DNA of 43,566 bases from the NCBI GenBank assembly GCA_022562915.1, contig JADFOJ010000022.1, forward strand, positions 1 through 43,566. The letters run 5' to 3'. Made by a program: the position numbers and the translations under genes. The notes under the pieces are model-generated. The model was not told where the DNA came from, ran no database searches, and saw only the letters and a list, made by a program, of their open reading frames with translations. The stretch is from Planctomycetota bacterium. GTDB lineage: Bacteria; Planctomycetota; Phycisphaerae; Phycisphaerales; SM1A02. Below, piece after piece: positions 8,772-17,735 of this stretch (the first letter of the stretch is position 1; the number at the start of each line of letters is the position of its first letter).

Positions 8772-10592
8772 ATGCTCAGGCGACACCGAGAATTCGTCCT
8801 CTTCGCGGCGGTGCTGGTCGTCGCGCTGCCGTGGGGAACTGCCGGGGCGGCCGGCGTGGAGTTGCAGCTCTCCGCCAGCGAGGTCTACGTCGACGTCCCT
8901 TTCCGGATCAGCATTGTCATCACCGACGCCGGCGAGTACGAACCGCCGCGGATACCCGATATCGCCGGGCTTCGGCGCCTCGAGAACCGGCCCGGTACGT
9001 CCACCCGAACGCTCACCGTCAACGGCCGGACGACGAGGTCGGTGACACTCACCTACGAGTTCATTGCCCTGGATGCAGGGTTCATCGCGATACCTCCGAT
9101 CACCGTCGTCGTCGACGGGCAGGCGCTCAGGACGGCGCCTGCGCGGATCATCGCCAGTGAAATCCCGCAGGGCCCGGCGCAGGGGAAGCTCCTGTTCCTG
9201 GAACTCAAGTCGGACCGGGAGGTGTATTACCTCGGCGAGACGATCGACATGACGTTGGAGATCTGGCTGAGGCCGTACTTCGACGACCGCTTCACCGTGC
9301 GGTTCGACGCGCAGGCCATGTTCGACCGGATCAGTGTGCGAGCCAGCCAGTGGGGCGTGTTCCGAGAGGGGCTTCAATCGATCAGCATGGAGGAGATCGT
9401 GCGCAGGGACGCTGACAACGTGCAGCGCGCCTACTTCGTGTACTACATCAAGCAGACGATCTCGCCGCACCAGGCCGGTTCGATCTCGTTCGACGACGTC
9501 AGGGTCCTCGTGAACTACCCGACGAAGATTCGTCGAGCCCGGAGCCTCTTCAGCACCCGTTGGCAGACAGTGGAGGCTCGCCCCGTCGCGGCGACGGTCG
9601 CCCATCCGCCGATCGTGATCGAATCCCCGCCGCGTGAAGGGCGGCCGGCATCCTTTGCCGGCGCCGTCGGGCTGTTCGGCTTCGAGGTGATCGCCAGACC
9701 GAGGGACGTCGCCGTGGGGGACCCTATCACGCTCACGCTCTCGATCGAGGATCGCTCGCTCCCGAGCACGAACCTGGCAGTTCTCAGGCCGCCGGACCTG
9801 GCCCGAAACACCGAACTGGCCCGGGACTTTCGCGTCGCCGCCGACCCCGCCGCGGGCGTCGTCGCCGGCCGCCGCAAGACCTTCACCCAGACGATCCGCG
9901 CCAGGAACGACGAGGTCTCAGTCATCCCGGCGCTGACGTTCTCGTACTTCGATCCGCGGCAACGCGAGTACGTCTCCGTCTCCAGTGAGCCGATCCCGGT
10001 GCGGGTGCGCCCGACCGCTGCGGTCACCAACGGCCAGATCATCGGCGCCGGCGCCGGCCGGGGTCTCGTGGCGACCGAGTTGCACGAGGTCGTCGGCGGC
10101 ATCCAGGCCAACTACACCGGCACGAACCTGCTGCTGTCGTCACAGGCCTTCGCCTTCACCTGGCCGTTGGCCGTCCCCGTCGCGCTGGGACCGTTCGTGT
10201 TCATCACGGTCGCCGCCGGGCGGTATCGCGCCCGCCGCCGGACGCAGGATCGCGGGTACGTGCGAAGACGACGGGCCAGGCGCGTCGCGCTGCGCCTGCT
10301 CGGTGAGGCTGCCGATGCCGGGGCTGACCGGCAGGCGATCCTGGCCGCGTCCACGGTGTGCGGGTACGTGGCTGATCGATTCAACCTGCCCGCCGGGGCG
10401 CTGACCACCGCCGAGGTCGTCCGGCGGCTGGCGGAGAGGCACACGGCACCCGATCTCCTTCGGGACGTCCAGAGGCTGCTGGCCGACTGCGAGCAACACC
10501 GCTACGCCGGCGCCGTCAACTCGGACTCGGACTCCATCGCTCAGCGCGCCAGGCTGTGCATCGATCGGCTCGAGCGGGAAAAACTGCAATGA
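8772..10592 (+). CDS. batD: BatD, oxygen-tolerance family protein
   Basis: 606 residues. A signal peptide (about 1-26) precedes a long extracytoplasmic region of repeated immunoglobulin-like beta domains typical of BatD (VELQLSASEVYVDVPFRISI is the first strand set). A transmembrane helix at about 457-482 and a cytoplasmic helical C-terminus follow. BatD is thought to be the large periplasmic scaffold of the Bat complex. The short spacing upstream and ATGA overlap downstream place it firmly in the operon. The C-terminal cytoplasmic domain resembles the C-terminus of the lipoprotein encoded at 4686-5741, so the two may be distant relatives. Confidence 0.88.
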   Translation: MLRRHREFVLFAAVLVVALPWGTAGAAGVELQLSASEVYVDVPFRISIVITDAGEYEPPRIPDIAGLRRLENRPGTSTRTLTVNGRTTRSVTLTYEFIALDAGFIAIPPITVVVDGQALRTAPARIIASEIPQGPAQGKLLFLELKSDREVYYLGETIDMTLEIWLRPYFDDRFTVRFDAQAMFDRISVRASQWGVFREGLQSISMEEIVRRDADNVQRAYFVYYIKQTISPHQAGSISFDDVRVLVNYPTKIRRARSLFSTRWQTVEARPVAATVAHPPIVIESPPREGRPASFAGAVGLFGFEVIARPRDVAVGDPITLTLSIEDRSLPSTNLAVLRPPDLARNTELARDFRVAADPAAGVVAGRRKTFTQTIRARNDEVSVIPALTFSYFDPRQREYVSVSSEPIPVRVRPTAAVTNGQIIGAGAGRGLVATELHEVVGGIQANYTGTNLLLSSQAFAFTWPLAVPVALGPFVFITVAAGRYRARRRTQDRGYVRRRRARRVALRLLGEAADAGADRQAILAASTVCGYVADRFNLPAGALTTAEVVRRLAERHTAPDLLRDVQRLLADCEQHRYAGAVNSDSDSIAQRARLCIDRLEREKLQ

Positions 10593-11401
10593 CTCGCCGC
10601 GTCATGCCCTGGCTCGCCATCCTGGCCGCGGCGCTGTCCGCGCACACGGCCACGGCCGAACTCACCGTCGAACAGCAGCGACAGATTCTCTCCGATGCCC
10701 GTGCCGCGTACGACGCGGGCGTCGCGGCGCTGCGCACCGACCCGGAACAGGCAGCGCAGTCGTTCGCCGACAGCGCCCGGCGGTTCGAGCAGCTCGTCGA
10801 CGACGAGGTCCACAACGGCCGCCTGCACTACAACCTCGCCAACGCGTACCTGCAGATGGGCAAGGTCGGCCGGGCGATCCAGCACTACCGCGTGGCCGGG
10901 ACGCTCATCCCCGGCGACCGCAATCTCCGGCACAACCTCCGGTACGCCCGAACGCTCGTCCAGAGCCACATTGCCGACAGCGGCAGCCGGGCACTGACCG
11001 GCGCCTTGCTGGCCTTGCATCACAACACGCCCGTCCGGGCCCGGGTCACCGTGTTCCTGGCGGCGTACGCGCTGTGCTGGATCCTGCTCACGGTGAACCT
11101 GGTCGCGCCGCGGCCGCGGTATCGATGGCCGGCCCTCATCGCCGCCGCGGTGTCGATCGGCTGCGCCGGCTCGGTCGGGGCGGACCTTCTCGGCGCCGGC
11201 ACGCATCGGGACGGTGTCGTGCTCACCGACGACGTCGTCGTCCGCAAGGGCAACAGCGAGGGCTTCGAGCCGCAGTTCCTGGAGCCGTTGCACCAGGGGG
11301 TCGAGTTCCGCGTGCTTGAGCAGCGCACCGGCTGGCTGTCCATCGAGCTGCCCGACGGCAAGACCGGTTGGATCCGCGCCGATGCGGCGGGAGTGTTCTG
11401 A
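10589..11401 (+). CDS. TPR and SH3-like domain membrane protein (BatE-like)
   Basis: 270 residues. Signal peptide, then a TPR unit (LHYNLANAYLQMGKVGRAIQ), two transmembrane helices in the middle (about 150-200), and a C-terminal bacterial SH3-like domain. That last domain contains VVVRKGNSEGFEPQ and ends GWLSIELPDGKTGWIRADA, which is characteristic. Such TPR-SH3 proteins close many Bat operons and are called BatE; the SH3 domain may bind peptidoglycan or peptides, but this is not shown for the family. The ATG overlaps the batD stop. Last gene of the operon; a three-hairpin repeat follows 49 bases later. Confidence 0.85.
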   Translation: MTRRVMPWLAILAAALSAHTATAELTVEQQRQILSDARAAYDAGVAALRTDPEQAAQSFADSARRFEQLVDDEVHNGRLHYNLANAYLQMGKVGRAIQHYRVAGTLIPGDRNLRHNLRYARTLVQSHIADSGSRALTGALLALHHNTPVRARVTVFLAAYALCWILLTVNLVAPRPRYRWPALIAAAVSIGCAGSVGADLLGAGTHRDGVVLTDDVVVRKGNSEGFEPQFLEPLHQGVEFRVLEQRTGWLSIELPDGKTGWIRADAAGVF

Positions 11402-11450
11402 ATACGCGACTCTGGACTCCGCAGCTACCTGCGATCAACAAAGGGGATTG

Positions 11451-11541
11451 TGGCACGGTTGTGGCCGACGGCGAAGCCGGCGGACGAGCTCGCCCGTGGT
11501 GCGACGTCCGAAGACACGGGCGAGCAAGCTCGACCGTGCCA
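11451..11541 (+). repeat. Dispersed three-hairpin intergenic element, copy 3
   Basis: Terminal repeats TGGCACGGT and ACCGTGCCA bracket three hairpins. The first has stem CCGACGGC/GCCGGCGG with one mismatch and a GAA loop. The second pairs GCCCGTG with CACGGGC around the conserved loop. The third is CGAG/CTCG with loop CAAG. Relative to the copy at 20572-20660, stems two and three differ by changes on both strands that keep the pairing. It lies between the convergent ends of the batE-like gene and the porin. Confidence 0.85.
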
Positions 11542-11570
11542 CCCGACACTGCGGTGACATGCAATCCGCG

Positions 11571-12866
11571 TTACCACACCAACTGCAACTGGCTCCGCAC
11601 GACCACCTGCCCGTCACGGCCCGGGGCGTCGGCCCGCCAGTCCGCACTGCCGGAGGCGAACGTCGGGGCGACCGGGTTCAAGCCGACACCGACGTCGGTG
11701 ATCCACTTCAGGTTTCGCCCGTGAATGAACCTGGTCACGCCCGCCGTGATCACGCTCAACTCCGATGCGCCGGGGACGTCCGGATCCGCCCACTCGTAGC
11801 GGGCGAAGACCTCCCAGTTCTCGGCGACGTAGATTCCGCCCTGGACGACTACGGCTAACTGGTCGCTGTCGGGCGCTATGCCGCGGTTGTCCTGGTGGTT
11901 TCCGACCACGTAGACGAAGAAATTGGCCCCGTCGAGCTGGACCGAGACGTCCGCCGTCCAGAGCAGGTTCCTGACGTGGGTCACCGGTGAACCGCTTTCG
12001 CGGCGCTGGTAATGGATCGCACCGCCCAGCATGACGCCGGTGCCACTGCCGGGGGGGCTCGTGAAGGAGCGGAAGCTGCTCCAGTCGCCGGCGGCTATGA
12101 ACTCGACGCGGCCGGTCGCGGCGAACCGGGTATCCGCCCCGAGCGCAGGGCCGCCCGTCGCGTCGATGCCGTTGCTCATGGCACCGGCGAGACGCCACCT
12201 GGCACCCCGGTAGCTCAACTGCACGGCCTCGCTGCGGCCCGCGCTGTCGGCGGCCACGATCAGCGATCGGTTCACCGCCTGCTGTCTCGTCGATGAGATG
12301 AGGAACTCCCGCATGAACGGCAGCTTGAACTGCCCGGCCTTGAGCTCAAAGCCGCCGCCGAGGTCCTTGGCGATGTACGCATCGCGGATTTCACTGGGAA
12401 CCAGGGCCACACTGAGCTTGTACGTCCACGACGGATCCACCACGTGCCCGGAGGCGTTGATCCGGGCACGCCGGATCTTGACGCCCCAGCGATCGTTGTC
12501 GGGGGCGCCGTTGCGATGATTCACGGTGACGCGGACCTGGAGGTAGAGGTTCGCCCTGATCAGGAAGTTGCCGTCGGCGCTGCGAACGACGAATCCCTTG
12601 TCCCATCCGGCGGCGATGGCGTCGTCGAGACGCGCCGCCCTCATGTCGGCGTCCGCCAGCCGGTTCTCGACCAGCAGGCGGACCTGGGCCGCCCGCAGGC
12701 CGTCGAGCCGGCGGTCCGGATCGCGGGCGGCCTCGATCAGGTCCAGCGTCTGCTCGATCCTGTCCAGGCGCTCCCACAGCACGGCGGAGCCATCGTCCGG
12801 CGGCGACTCGCCGGCCATTGCCGCCGAGGTCATCAGGACTGCTGCACCCAGGACGTTCGGCGACAT
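11571..12866 (-). CDS. Outer-membrane porin, phosphate-selective porin O/P family
   Basis: 431 residues. Signal peptide (MSPNVLGAAVLMTSAAMAG), an N-terminal helical segment suited to a coiled coil (LDRIEQTLDLIEAARD), then a long run of amphipathic beta strands. VKIRRARINASGHVVDP and ELKAGQFKLPFMRE are typical of OprO/OprP-like porins. The last residue is Trp (QLQLVW), the usual aromatic end recognised by the barrel-assembly machinery. The substrate cannot be inferred. The ATG at 12866 was chosen for its signal peptide; the open frame extends further upstream, but that part overlaps the divergent sigma gene. No clear ribosome-binding site. Confidence 0.85.
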   Translation of the reverse strand: MSPNVLGAAVLMTSAAMAGESPPDDGSAVLWERLDRIEQTLDLIEAARDPDRRLDGLRAAQVRLLVENRLADADMRAARLDDAIAAGWDKGFVVRSADGNFLIRANLYLQVRVTVNHRNGAPDNDRWGVKIRRARINASGHVVDPSWTYKLSVALVPSEIRDAYIAKDLGGGFELKAGQFKLPFMREFLISSTRQQAVNRSLIVAADSAGRSEAVQLSYRGARWRLAGAMSNGIDATGGPALGADTRFAATGRVEFIAAGDWSSFRSFTSPPGSGTGVMLGGAIHYQRRESGSPVTHVRNLLWTADVSVQLDGANFFVYVVGNHQDNRGIAPDSDQLAVVVQGGIYVAENWEVFARYEWADPDVPGASELSVITAGVTRFIHGRNLKWITDVGVGLNPVAPTFASGSADWRADAPGRDGQVVVRSQLQLVW

Positions 12867-12992
12867 GCGCCGCAGAGGATAACAACCATGGGCCCCGGCC
12901 CGGTCCGGGGGGGAGTGCGGGATTTTCGGTCCCCGCGGGGAATAATTGCCAACTCCGCGGGCACTCCGTTCGGGAGGATCCGTAGAAGCGTG

Positions 12993-13601
12993 ATGGGAGC
13001 GCGGCAATGGCCCGAAGCGGTGGGGAGGCTGAGCAGGCGGGCCTGCTTCGAGCAGTGGGTGCGCGATCATGCGCGCGACCTGCATCGCTTCGCCTATCGC
13101 CTCTGCGGCGACGCCGACACGGCCGAGGACCTCGTGCAGGAGACGTTCTACCAAGCCTGGAAGGGCCGCGGGAGTCTGCATCACAGTGACAGGGCACGGG
13201 CGTGGCTCTTCCAGATCCTGCGTCATCGCTATTCGCACTGGGCCCGCGATCGGTCTCGAACCCCTCCCGTGACGGTGGCCGTCCCGGATCGGGACGCCGA
13301 GGCCTTCGAAGCCCCCCCGGTCCCCGCGCCGGCCGATGGAGATTTCCTGCAGAGCGCGCTGAACGCCCTGGACGAACGGTTTCGCACGCCGCTGCTCATG
13401 GTCTTCGTGCAGGGTCTGACCTGCCGCGAGACGGCCGATCAGCTCGACCTTCCGCTGGGAACGGTGCTCTCACGGATCCACCGGGCGCGCAAGCGGTTGC
13501 GCATCGCCCTGTCAGACCAGGAACAGTCACCGGCGCAGGACGCACCGGACGAACTACCGCGGGTCTTCAGGCCGGATTTCGGCCAGGGAGGTGAGCCATG
13601 A
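12993..13601 (+). CDS. ECF-type RNA polymerase sigma factor
   Basis: 202 residues. Region 2 (AYRLCGDADTAEDLVQETFY, residues about 33-52) and region 4 (LTCRETADQLDLPLGTVLSR, then IHRARKRLR) are intact, with no sigma 1 or 3 region, as in extracytoplasmic-function sigma factors. The ATG at 12993 is preceded by GGGAGGA at 12972; an in-frame GTG at 12990 is an equally possible start. The next gene is its likely anti-sigma factor, joined by an ATGA overlap. The porin is divergent and an RND efflux operon follows, so the regulon may concern the cell envelope. Confidence 0.9.
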   Translation: MGARQWPEAVGRLSRRACFEQWVRDHARDLHRFAYRLCGDADTAEDLVQETFYQAWKGRGSLHHSDRARAWLFQILRHRYSHWARDRSRTPPVTVAVPDRDAEAFEAPPVPAPADGDFLQSALNALDERFRTPLLMVFVQGLTCRETADQLDLPLGTVLSRIHRARKRLRIALSDQEQSPAQDAPDELPRVFRPDFGQGGEP

Positions 13602-14407
13602 CGGCCTCCGATCCATTCGAAGAACGCCCTTCGCAGAGCACGACCGATCTGCTGGCCGCCATGGACGATGCCGTTCTCCTGCCGGAGGACGATCCACGCC
13701 GCCTTGAAATCCTTCAGCAGCTCGACGACGCGGACCGCCGGACCCAGCTCGCCTGGGCGGATCGCCTTCGAGAGAGCGAGCGGCTCCGCCTTGCCCTGCG
13801 TCACGTTGAAGTTCCCGGGGGCCTCGAACAACGCTTGTTGGGTATCCCGGCCTCCGTACGGCGGCCATGGTGGAAATGGCGCCTGACAGGCTGGCGCAGT
13901 GCCGCGGCGCTCGCGGCAGCCGTTATCACGACGGCCGCCTTCGTGACGCTGCTGCGGACGTCGGCGACCGGCACGATCGCCGACGCGGCGAGCCGGCTGG
14001 CGGCGCTGGCGATCGATGACCATGCCGGGCGACCGGTCCTTTCCGTCGCGTCCGCGGATCCCCGCGAGGTCGAAGCCCGGCTGACGACAACGGCGCCGTT
14101 CGCGGTGAGGGTTCCCGCTCTCGACGACCCCTACACGCTTCTCGGTGGGCGGGTGTGCAGCTTCGGTTCGCGGCCGATCGTCTACACGCGGTGGCGGAAG
14201 GATAATCGCGACCACTCGCTGTACCAGGTGCGGCTGGCGGACTTCGGGTTGCCCGGCAACCTGCTGCCGACGACGGTCACGACGCCGCCGACGCCCGGAC
14301 ACCCGATCGGGCACCGCGTCGTGATCTGGGCCCAGGAAGCCTTCGCCTATGCGCTGGTCTGCGACGGTGGGGACCAGGCAATCGTGGTGGGCACACGGAC
14401 GGACTGA
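13598..14407 (+). CDS. Putative membrane-bound anti-sigma factor
   Basis: 269 residues: an N-terminal cytoplasmic helical region (about 1-95), one transmembrane helix (about 101-121), and an extracytoplasmic C-terminal domain with PYTLLGGRVCSFGSRPIVYT. Domain order and coupling to the sigma gene (ATGA overlap) fit an anti-sigma factor. The classical zinc motif HxxxCxxC is absent, so it would belong to the zinc-free anti-sigma domains. The role is inferred from context. No ribosome-binding site is needed if translation is coupled. Confidence 0.75.
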   Translation: MTASDPFEERPSQSTTDLLAAMDDAVLLPEDDPRRLEILQQLDDADRRTQLAWADRLRESERLRLALRHVEVPGGLEQRLLGIPASVRRPWWKWRLTGWRSAAALAAAVITTAAFVTLLRTSATGTIADAASRLAALAIDDHAGRPVLSVASADPREVEARLTTTAPFAVRVPALDDPYTLLGGRVCSFGSRPIVYTRWRKDNRDHSLYQVRLADFGLPGNLLPTTVTTPPTPGHPIGHRVVIWAQEAFAYALVCDGGDQAIVVGTRTD

Positions 14408-14480
14408 CGTACGCCGCTTCAGAACACTCGGCAGGGCACAAAGAGCTTCTTGCAAGAGAGCTCGGTGGGATACGCGACAC

Positions 14481-17400
14481 ATGAACATCATCGAAGCCGG
14501 ATTGAAGAACCCGTACATGGTCATCGTCGGGGCGCTGACCGTGGGGGTGGTGGGCGTGACGGCGGTCACGAAGATCCCCGCCGACCTGCTGCCGGAGTTC
14601 AAGACGCCCGCGGTCCAGATCGTGACCTTCTATCGGGGCATGCCGCCGGAGGTCATGGAGCGGGACATCACCAGCCGCCTGGAGCGATGGACCGGGCAGT
14701 CCATCGGCATCGAGCGCCAGGAATCGAAGTCCATGCTCGGCGTCTCGATCGTCAAGGATTTCTTCCGGGAAGACATCAGCCTCGAAACCGCCATGTCCCA
14801 GGTGACGAGCTACGCGATGTCGGACCTGTTCTACCTGCCACCGGGCACCATCCCGCCGATGGTCATGCCCTTCGACCCGACGGCGTCGGTCCCCCTGTGC
14901 CTCGTCGCCGTGAGCAGCGAGACCCTGGACGAGAAGGACCTCTACGACGTCGCGTATTTCGAGTTGCGCAACCGGCTCCAGAGTATCCAGGGCGTGGTGG
15001 CCCCGGCCGTCTACGGCGGCGTGCTGAGACGAATCCTGGCGTACGTCGATCGCCACGAGCTGGAAGCGCGGAACCTCTCGCCGCTGGACGTGGTCAACGC
15101 CCTGGGTGTCCAGAACGTGCTCATTCCCACCGGCAACGCCAAGTTCGGCGAGATCGACTACCAGATCATCTCCAACGCCATGGTCTCGGAGGTGGAGCAA
15201 CTCAACGACATCCCCATCAAGGTCGATGGGGACACGGTCGTCTTCATGCGCGACATCGGCGAGGTCAAGGACTCCTTCGAGATCCAGTCGAATATCGTGC
15301 GGATCAACGGCAGGCGGCAGGTGTACATCCCGGTGTACCGTCAGCCGGGCGCCAACACGATCGCCATCGTCGACGAGATCAAGCTCCAGCTCGACCATAT
15401 CCTACAGCGGCTGCGCGAGCTCGATCCCAAGAACCATGACCTCGTGCTCAGCGTGGTCATGGACCAGTCGACGTACGTCCGCTCCAGCATCAGGTCGCTG
15501 CAGCTGGAGGCGTTGCTCGGCGCCGTGCTGGCGGGGCTGGTGGTGCTTGTCTTCCTGCGGAGCGTGCGGGCCACCATCGTGGCAGTCGTCGCGCTGCCGC
15601 TGTCGTTCCTGGCCGCGTTCATAGGGCTGTTCGCCCTGGGGAGCTCGATCAACAGCATGACCCTCGGCGGGCTCGCCCTGGCCGTCGGCATTATTCTCGA
15701 CCAGTCCATCGTCGTGCTGGAGAACACGGTCAGGCACCTGGAGATGGGCAAGTCGCGAATGCAGGCCGCCATCGACGGGACCCAAGAGGTCGCGATGCCG
15801 ATTCTCGTGGCGGTCATCACCTTCTGCGTGGTGTTCTTCCCGGTGGTCTTTCTCACGGGCATTGCCAAGTTCCTGTTCATGCCGCTGGCGATGGCGGTCA
15901 TCTTCGCCATCGGGGCCAGCTACGTCGTGGCCATCTTCGTGGTGCCGTCGTTCTGCGTCCGGTTGCTCAAGGTGCCCGCCGGCAATCCCCATCCGGACAA
16001 TCCGGGGCACGGCGGTTCTCCGTCGGCCGTTGCGAGGTTCTTTGACCGCGTGCTGCCACCGCTTCTGAGAGCCCGTTGGCTTGTTCTGGGCATCTCGGCC
16101 GCGGCGTTCGTCGGCGCGGGAACCCTGTTGCTGCGCGGCGGCAGCGAGCTCTTTCCGCCGGTGGACGCCGGACAGTTCACGATCTACGTGCGATTGCCGT
16201 CGGGCAGCAGGATCGAGCGGACCGAGGCGGTCGTCGCGGACATCGAGCAGGTCCTGATCGAGGAGATCGGCACCCCCGATTCGGCGTACCCCGAGCACGA
16301 GAACTACCCGGACTCGAACCTGCGGATCCTCATCTCCAACGCCGGTGTCCTCAACGACTGGCCCGCGGCGTACACGCCCAACGACGGCCCGATGGACGCG
16401 TTCATCCAGGTCCAGCTCAAGAACAAGAAGGGCATGCCGGGGATCTTCGAGTACGTCCAGCGGCTCCGCGACCGGCTCAGCGGGGAATTCCCCGGCGTGG
16501 ACTTCGCCTACAACACCGGGGGCATGCTGACGGCGGCGCTGAACTTCGGCCTGCCCTCGCCGATCGACATCAAGGTCCAGGGAAGCGACCTGCACACGCT
16601 GGACGAGATCGCCCGCAGCATCCAGCAGCTGGCGGCCGCGGTCCCGGGCGCCGTGGACGTTCGAATCGGACAAAGGCTGGACTATCCGCAACTGGACATC
16701 GAGGTTGACCGGATCAAGGCCGCGCTGCTGGGCCTGACCCAGGAAGACGTGATCAAGAACGTCGTGACCGCCCTGAACTCCAGCATCGGTTTCGACCCGG
16801 CGTTCTGGATCGACGAGCGCAACGGCAACCACTATTTCATCGGGGCGCAGTACCGCGAGAGCGAGATCACCTCGGTGGAGACGCTGTTGAACATTCCCAT
16901 CACCGGCAAGAACAGCGTGCAGCCCGTCTCGCTGCGCTCGCTGATCACGGTGACCCGCAAGACCGGCCCCGCCGCGATCAGCCACGTCAACATCACCCGT
17001 ACCGTGGACATCTTCGCGAACGTGAAGACCGGCTACGACGTCGGCACCGTCGCCGAGGAGATCGAACGGCGGCTCATCGCAAGCCCGTTGCTCGAGCTGG
17101 TGAAGCGCGAGGGCGGTCGCGGCGAGGTCTACGAGGTGACCGCCGGGCAGTACGCCGGCCGGGGATACAGCGTCTCGGTCGCCGGCGAGCTCCAGACGAT
17201 TCGCGACAGCATGCGACAGTTTGCCGGTGGCCTGGGCATGGCGATCGTCCTGATCTACCTCGTCATGGTGGCGCTGCTGCGATCCTTCACGGTGCCGCTG
17301 GCGATCCTCGTCAGCGTCCCGCTGGGACTGGTGGGCGTGGCGATATTGCTCTACCTGACGGGTACGGCGTTGAGCATCCCGGCCGCGATGGGCATCCTGA

Positions 17401-17735
17401 TGATGAGCGGCATCGTCGTGGAGTTCAGCATTATCCTGCTGACCTTCGCCAACCAACTCGTGGACGAGGGCCGGGCCGTGAGGGATGCGGTGATCGAGGC
17501 CGTCAAGGTGCGCTTCCGGCCCATCGTGATGACCTCCATGGCCGCGTGGCTCGCCATGCTGCCGATGGCCATCGGCGGGCCGGGCGCCGAGGCGAACGCG
17601 CCGCTGGCACGCGCCATTATCGGCGGTGTCATCGCCGCTGCCGTGCTCACACTGTTTGCCGTGCCGTGTTTCTATGTCATACTCAAGAGAGAGAATCCGC
17701 AGGCCGTCCCGGCCGCGGAAGGAGGCTCAAGATGA
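14481..17735 (+). CDS. RND-family efflux transporter, inner-membrane pump
   Basis: 1084 residues, normal for an RND pump, with the expected 12 transmembrane helices and two large periplasmic loops (AcrB/CzcA superfamily). In helix 4 the first acidic residue is present (Asp407) but the second is Gln408 (GIILDQSIVV). The helix-10 segment reads GIVVEFSIILL, with Glu981 where AcrB has its proton-relay Lys. The proton path therefore differs from AcrB. Substrate unknown; no diagnostic heavy-metal signature seen. The ATG at 14481 has GGTGGGA upstream. The adaptor gene overlaps its stop (ATGA), and the outer-membrane factor follows. Confidence 0.93.
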   Translation: MNIIEAGLKNPYMVIVGALTVGVVGVTAVTKIPADLLPEFKTPAVQIVTFYRGMPPEVMERDITSRLERWTGQSIGIERQESKSMLGVSIVKDFFREDISLETAMSQVTSYAMSDLFYLPPGTIPPMVMPFDPTASVPLCLVAVSSETLDEKDLYDVAYFELRNRLQSIQGVVAPAVYGGVLRRILAYVDRHELEARNLSPLDVVNALGVQNVLIPTGNAKFGEIDYQIISNAMVSEVEQLNDIPIKVDGDTVVFMRDIGEVKDSFEIQSNIVRINGRRQVYIPVYRQPGANTIAIVDEIKLQLDHILQRLRELDPKNHDLVLSVVMDQSTYVRSSIRSLQLEALLGAVLAGLVVLVFLRSVRATIVAVVALPLSFLAAFIGLFALGSSINSMTLGGLALAVGIILDQSIVVLENTVRHLEMGKSRMQAAIDGTQEVAMPILVAVITFCVVFFPVVFLTGIAKFLFMPLAMAVIFAIGASYVVAIFVVPSFCVRLLKVPAGNPHPDNPGHGGSPSAVARFFDRVLPPLLRARWLVLGISAAAFVGAGTLLLRGGSELFPPVDAGQFTIYVRLPSGSRIERTEAVVADIEQVLIEEIGTPDSAYPEHENYPDSNLRILISNAGVLNDWPAAYTPNDGPMDAFIQVQLKNKKGMPGIFEYVQRLRDRLSGEFPGVDFAYNTGGMLTAALNFGLPSPIDIKVQGSDLHTLDEIARSIQQLAAAVPGAVDVRIGQRLDYPQLDIEVDRIKAALLGLTQEDVIKNVVTALNSSIGFDPAFWIDERNGNHYFIGAQYRESEITSVETLLNIPITGKNSVQPVSLRSLITVTRKTGPAAISHVNITRTVDIFANVKTGYDVGTVAEEIERRLIASPLLELVKREGGRGEVYEVTAGQYAGRGYSVSVAGELQTIRDSMRQFAGGLGMAIVLIYLVMVALLRSFTVPLAILVSVPLGLVGVAILLYLTGTALSIPAAMGILMMSGIVVEFSIILLTFANQLVDEGRAVRDAVIEAVKVRFRPIVMTSMAAWLAMLPMAIGGPGAEANAPLARAIIGGVIAAAVLTLFAVPCFYVILKRENPQAVPAAEGGSR

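Noticed and set aside
12939-12970. Possible ECF promoter (GGAAT ... CGTT) before the sigma gene
   Set aside because: The spacing between the two elements is 23 bases, too long for an ECF-type promoter.
12867-13238. Upstream extension of the porin reading frame over the sigma-factor gene
   Set aside because: It lies antisense to a well-supported sigma factor and would remove the porin's signal peptide from the N-terminus.
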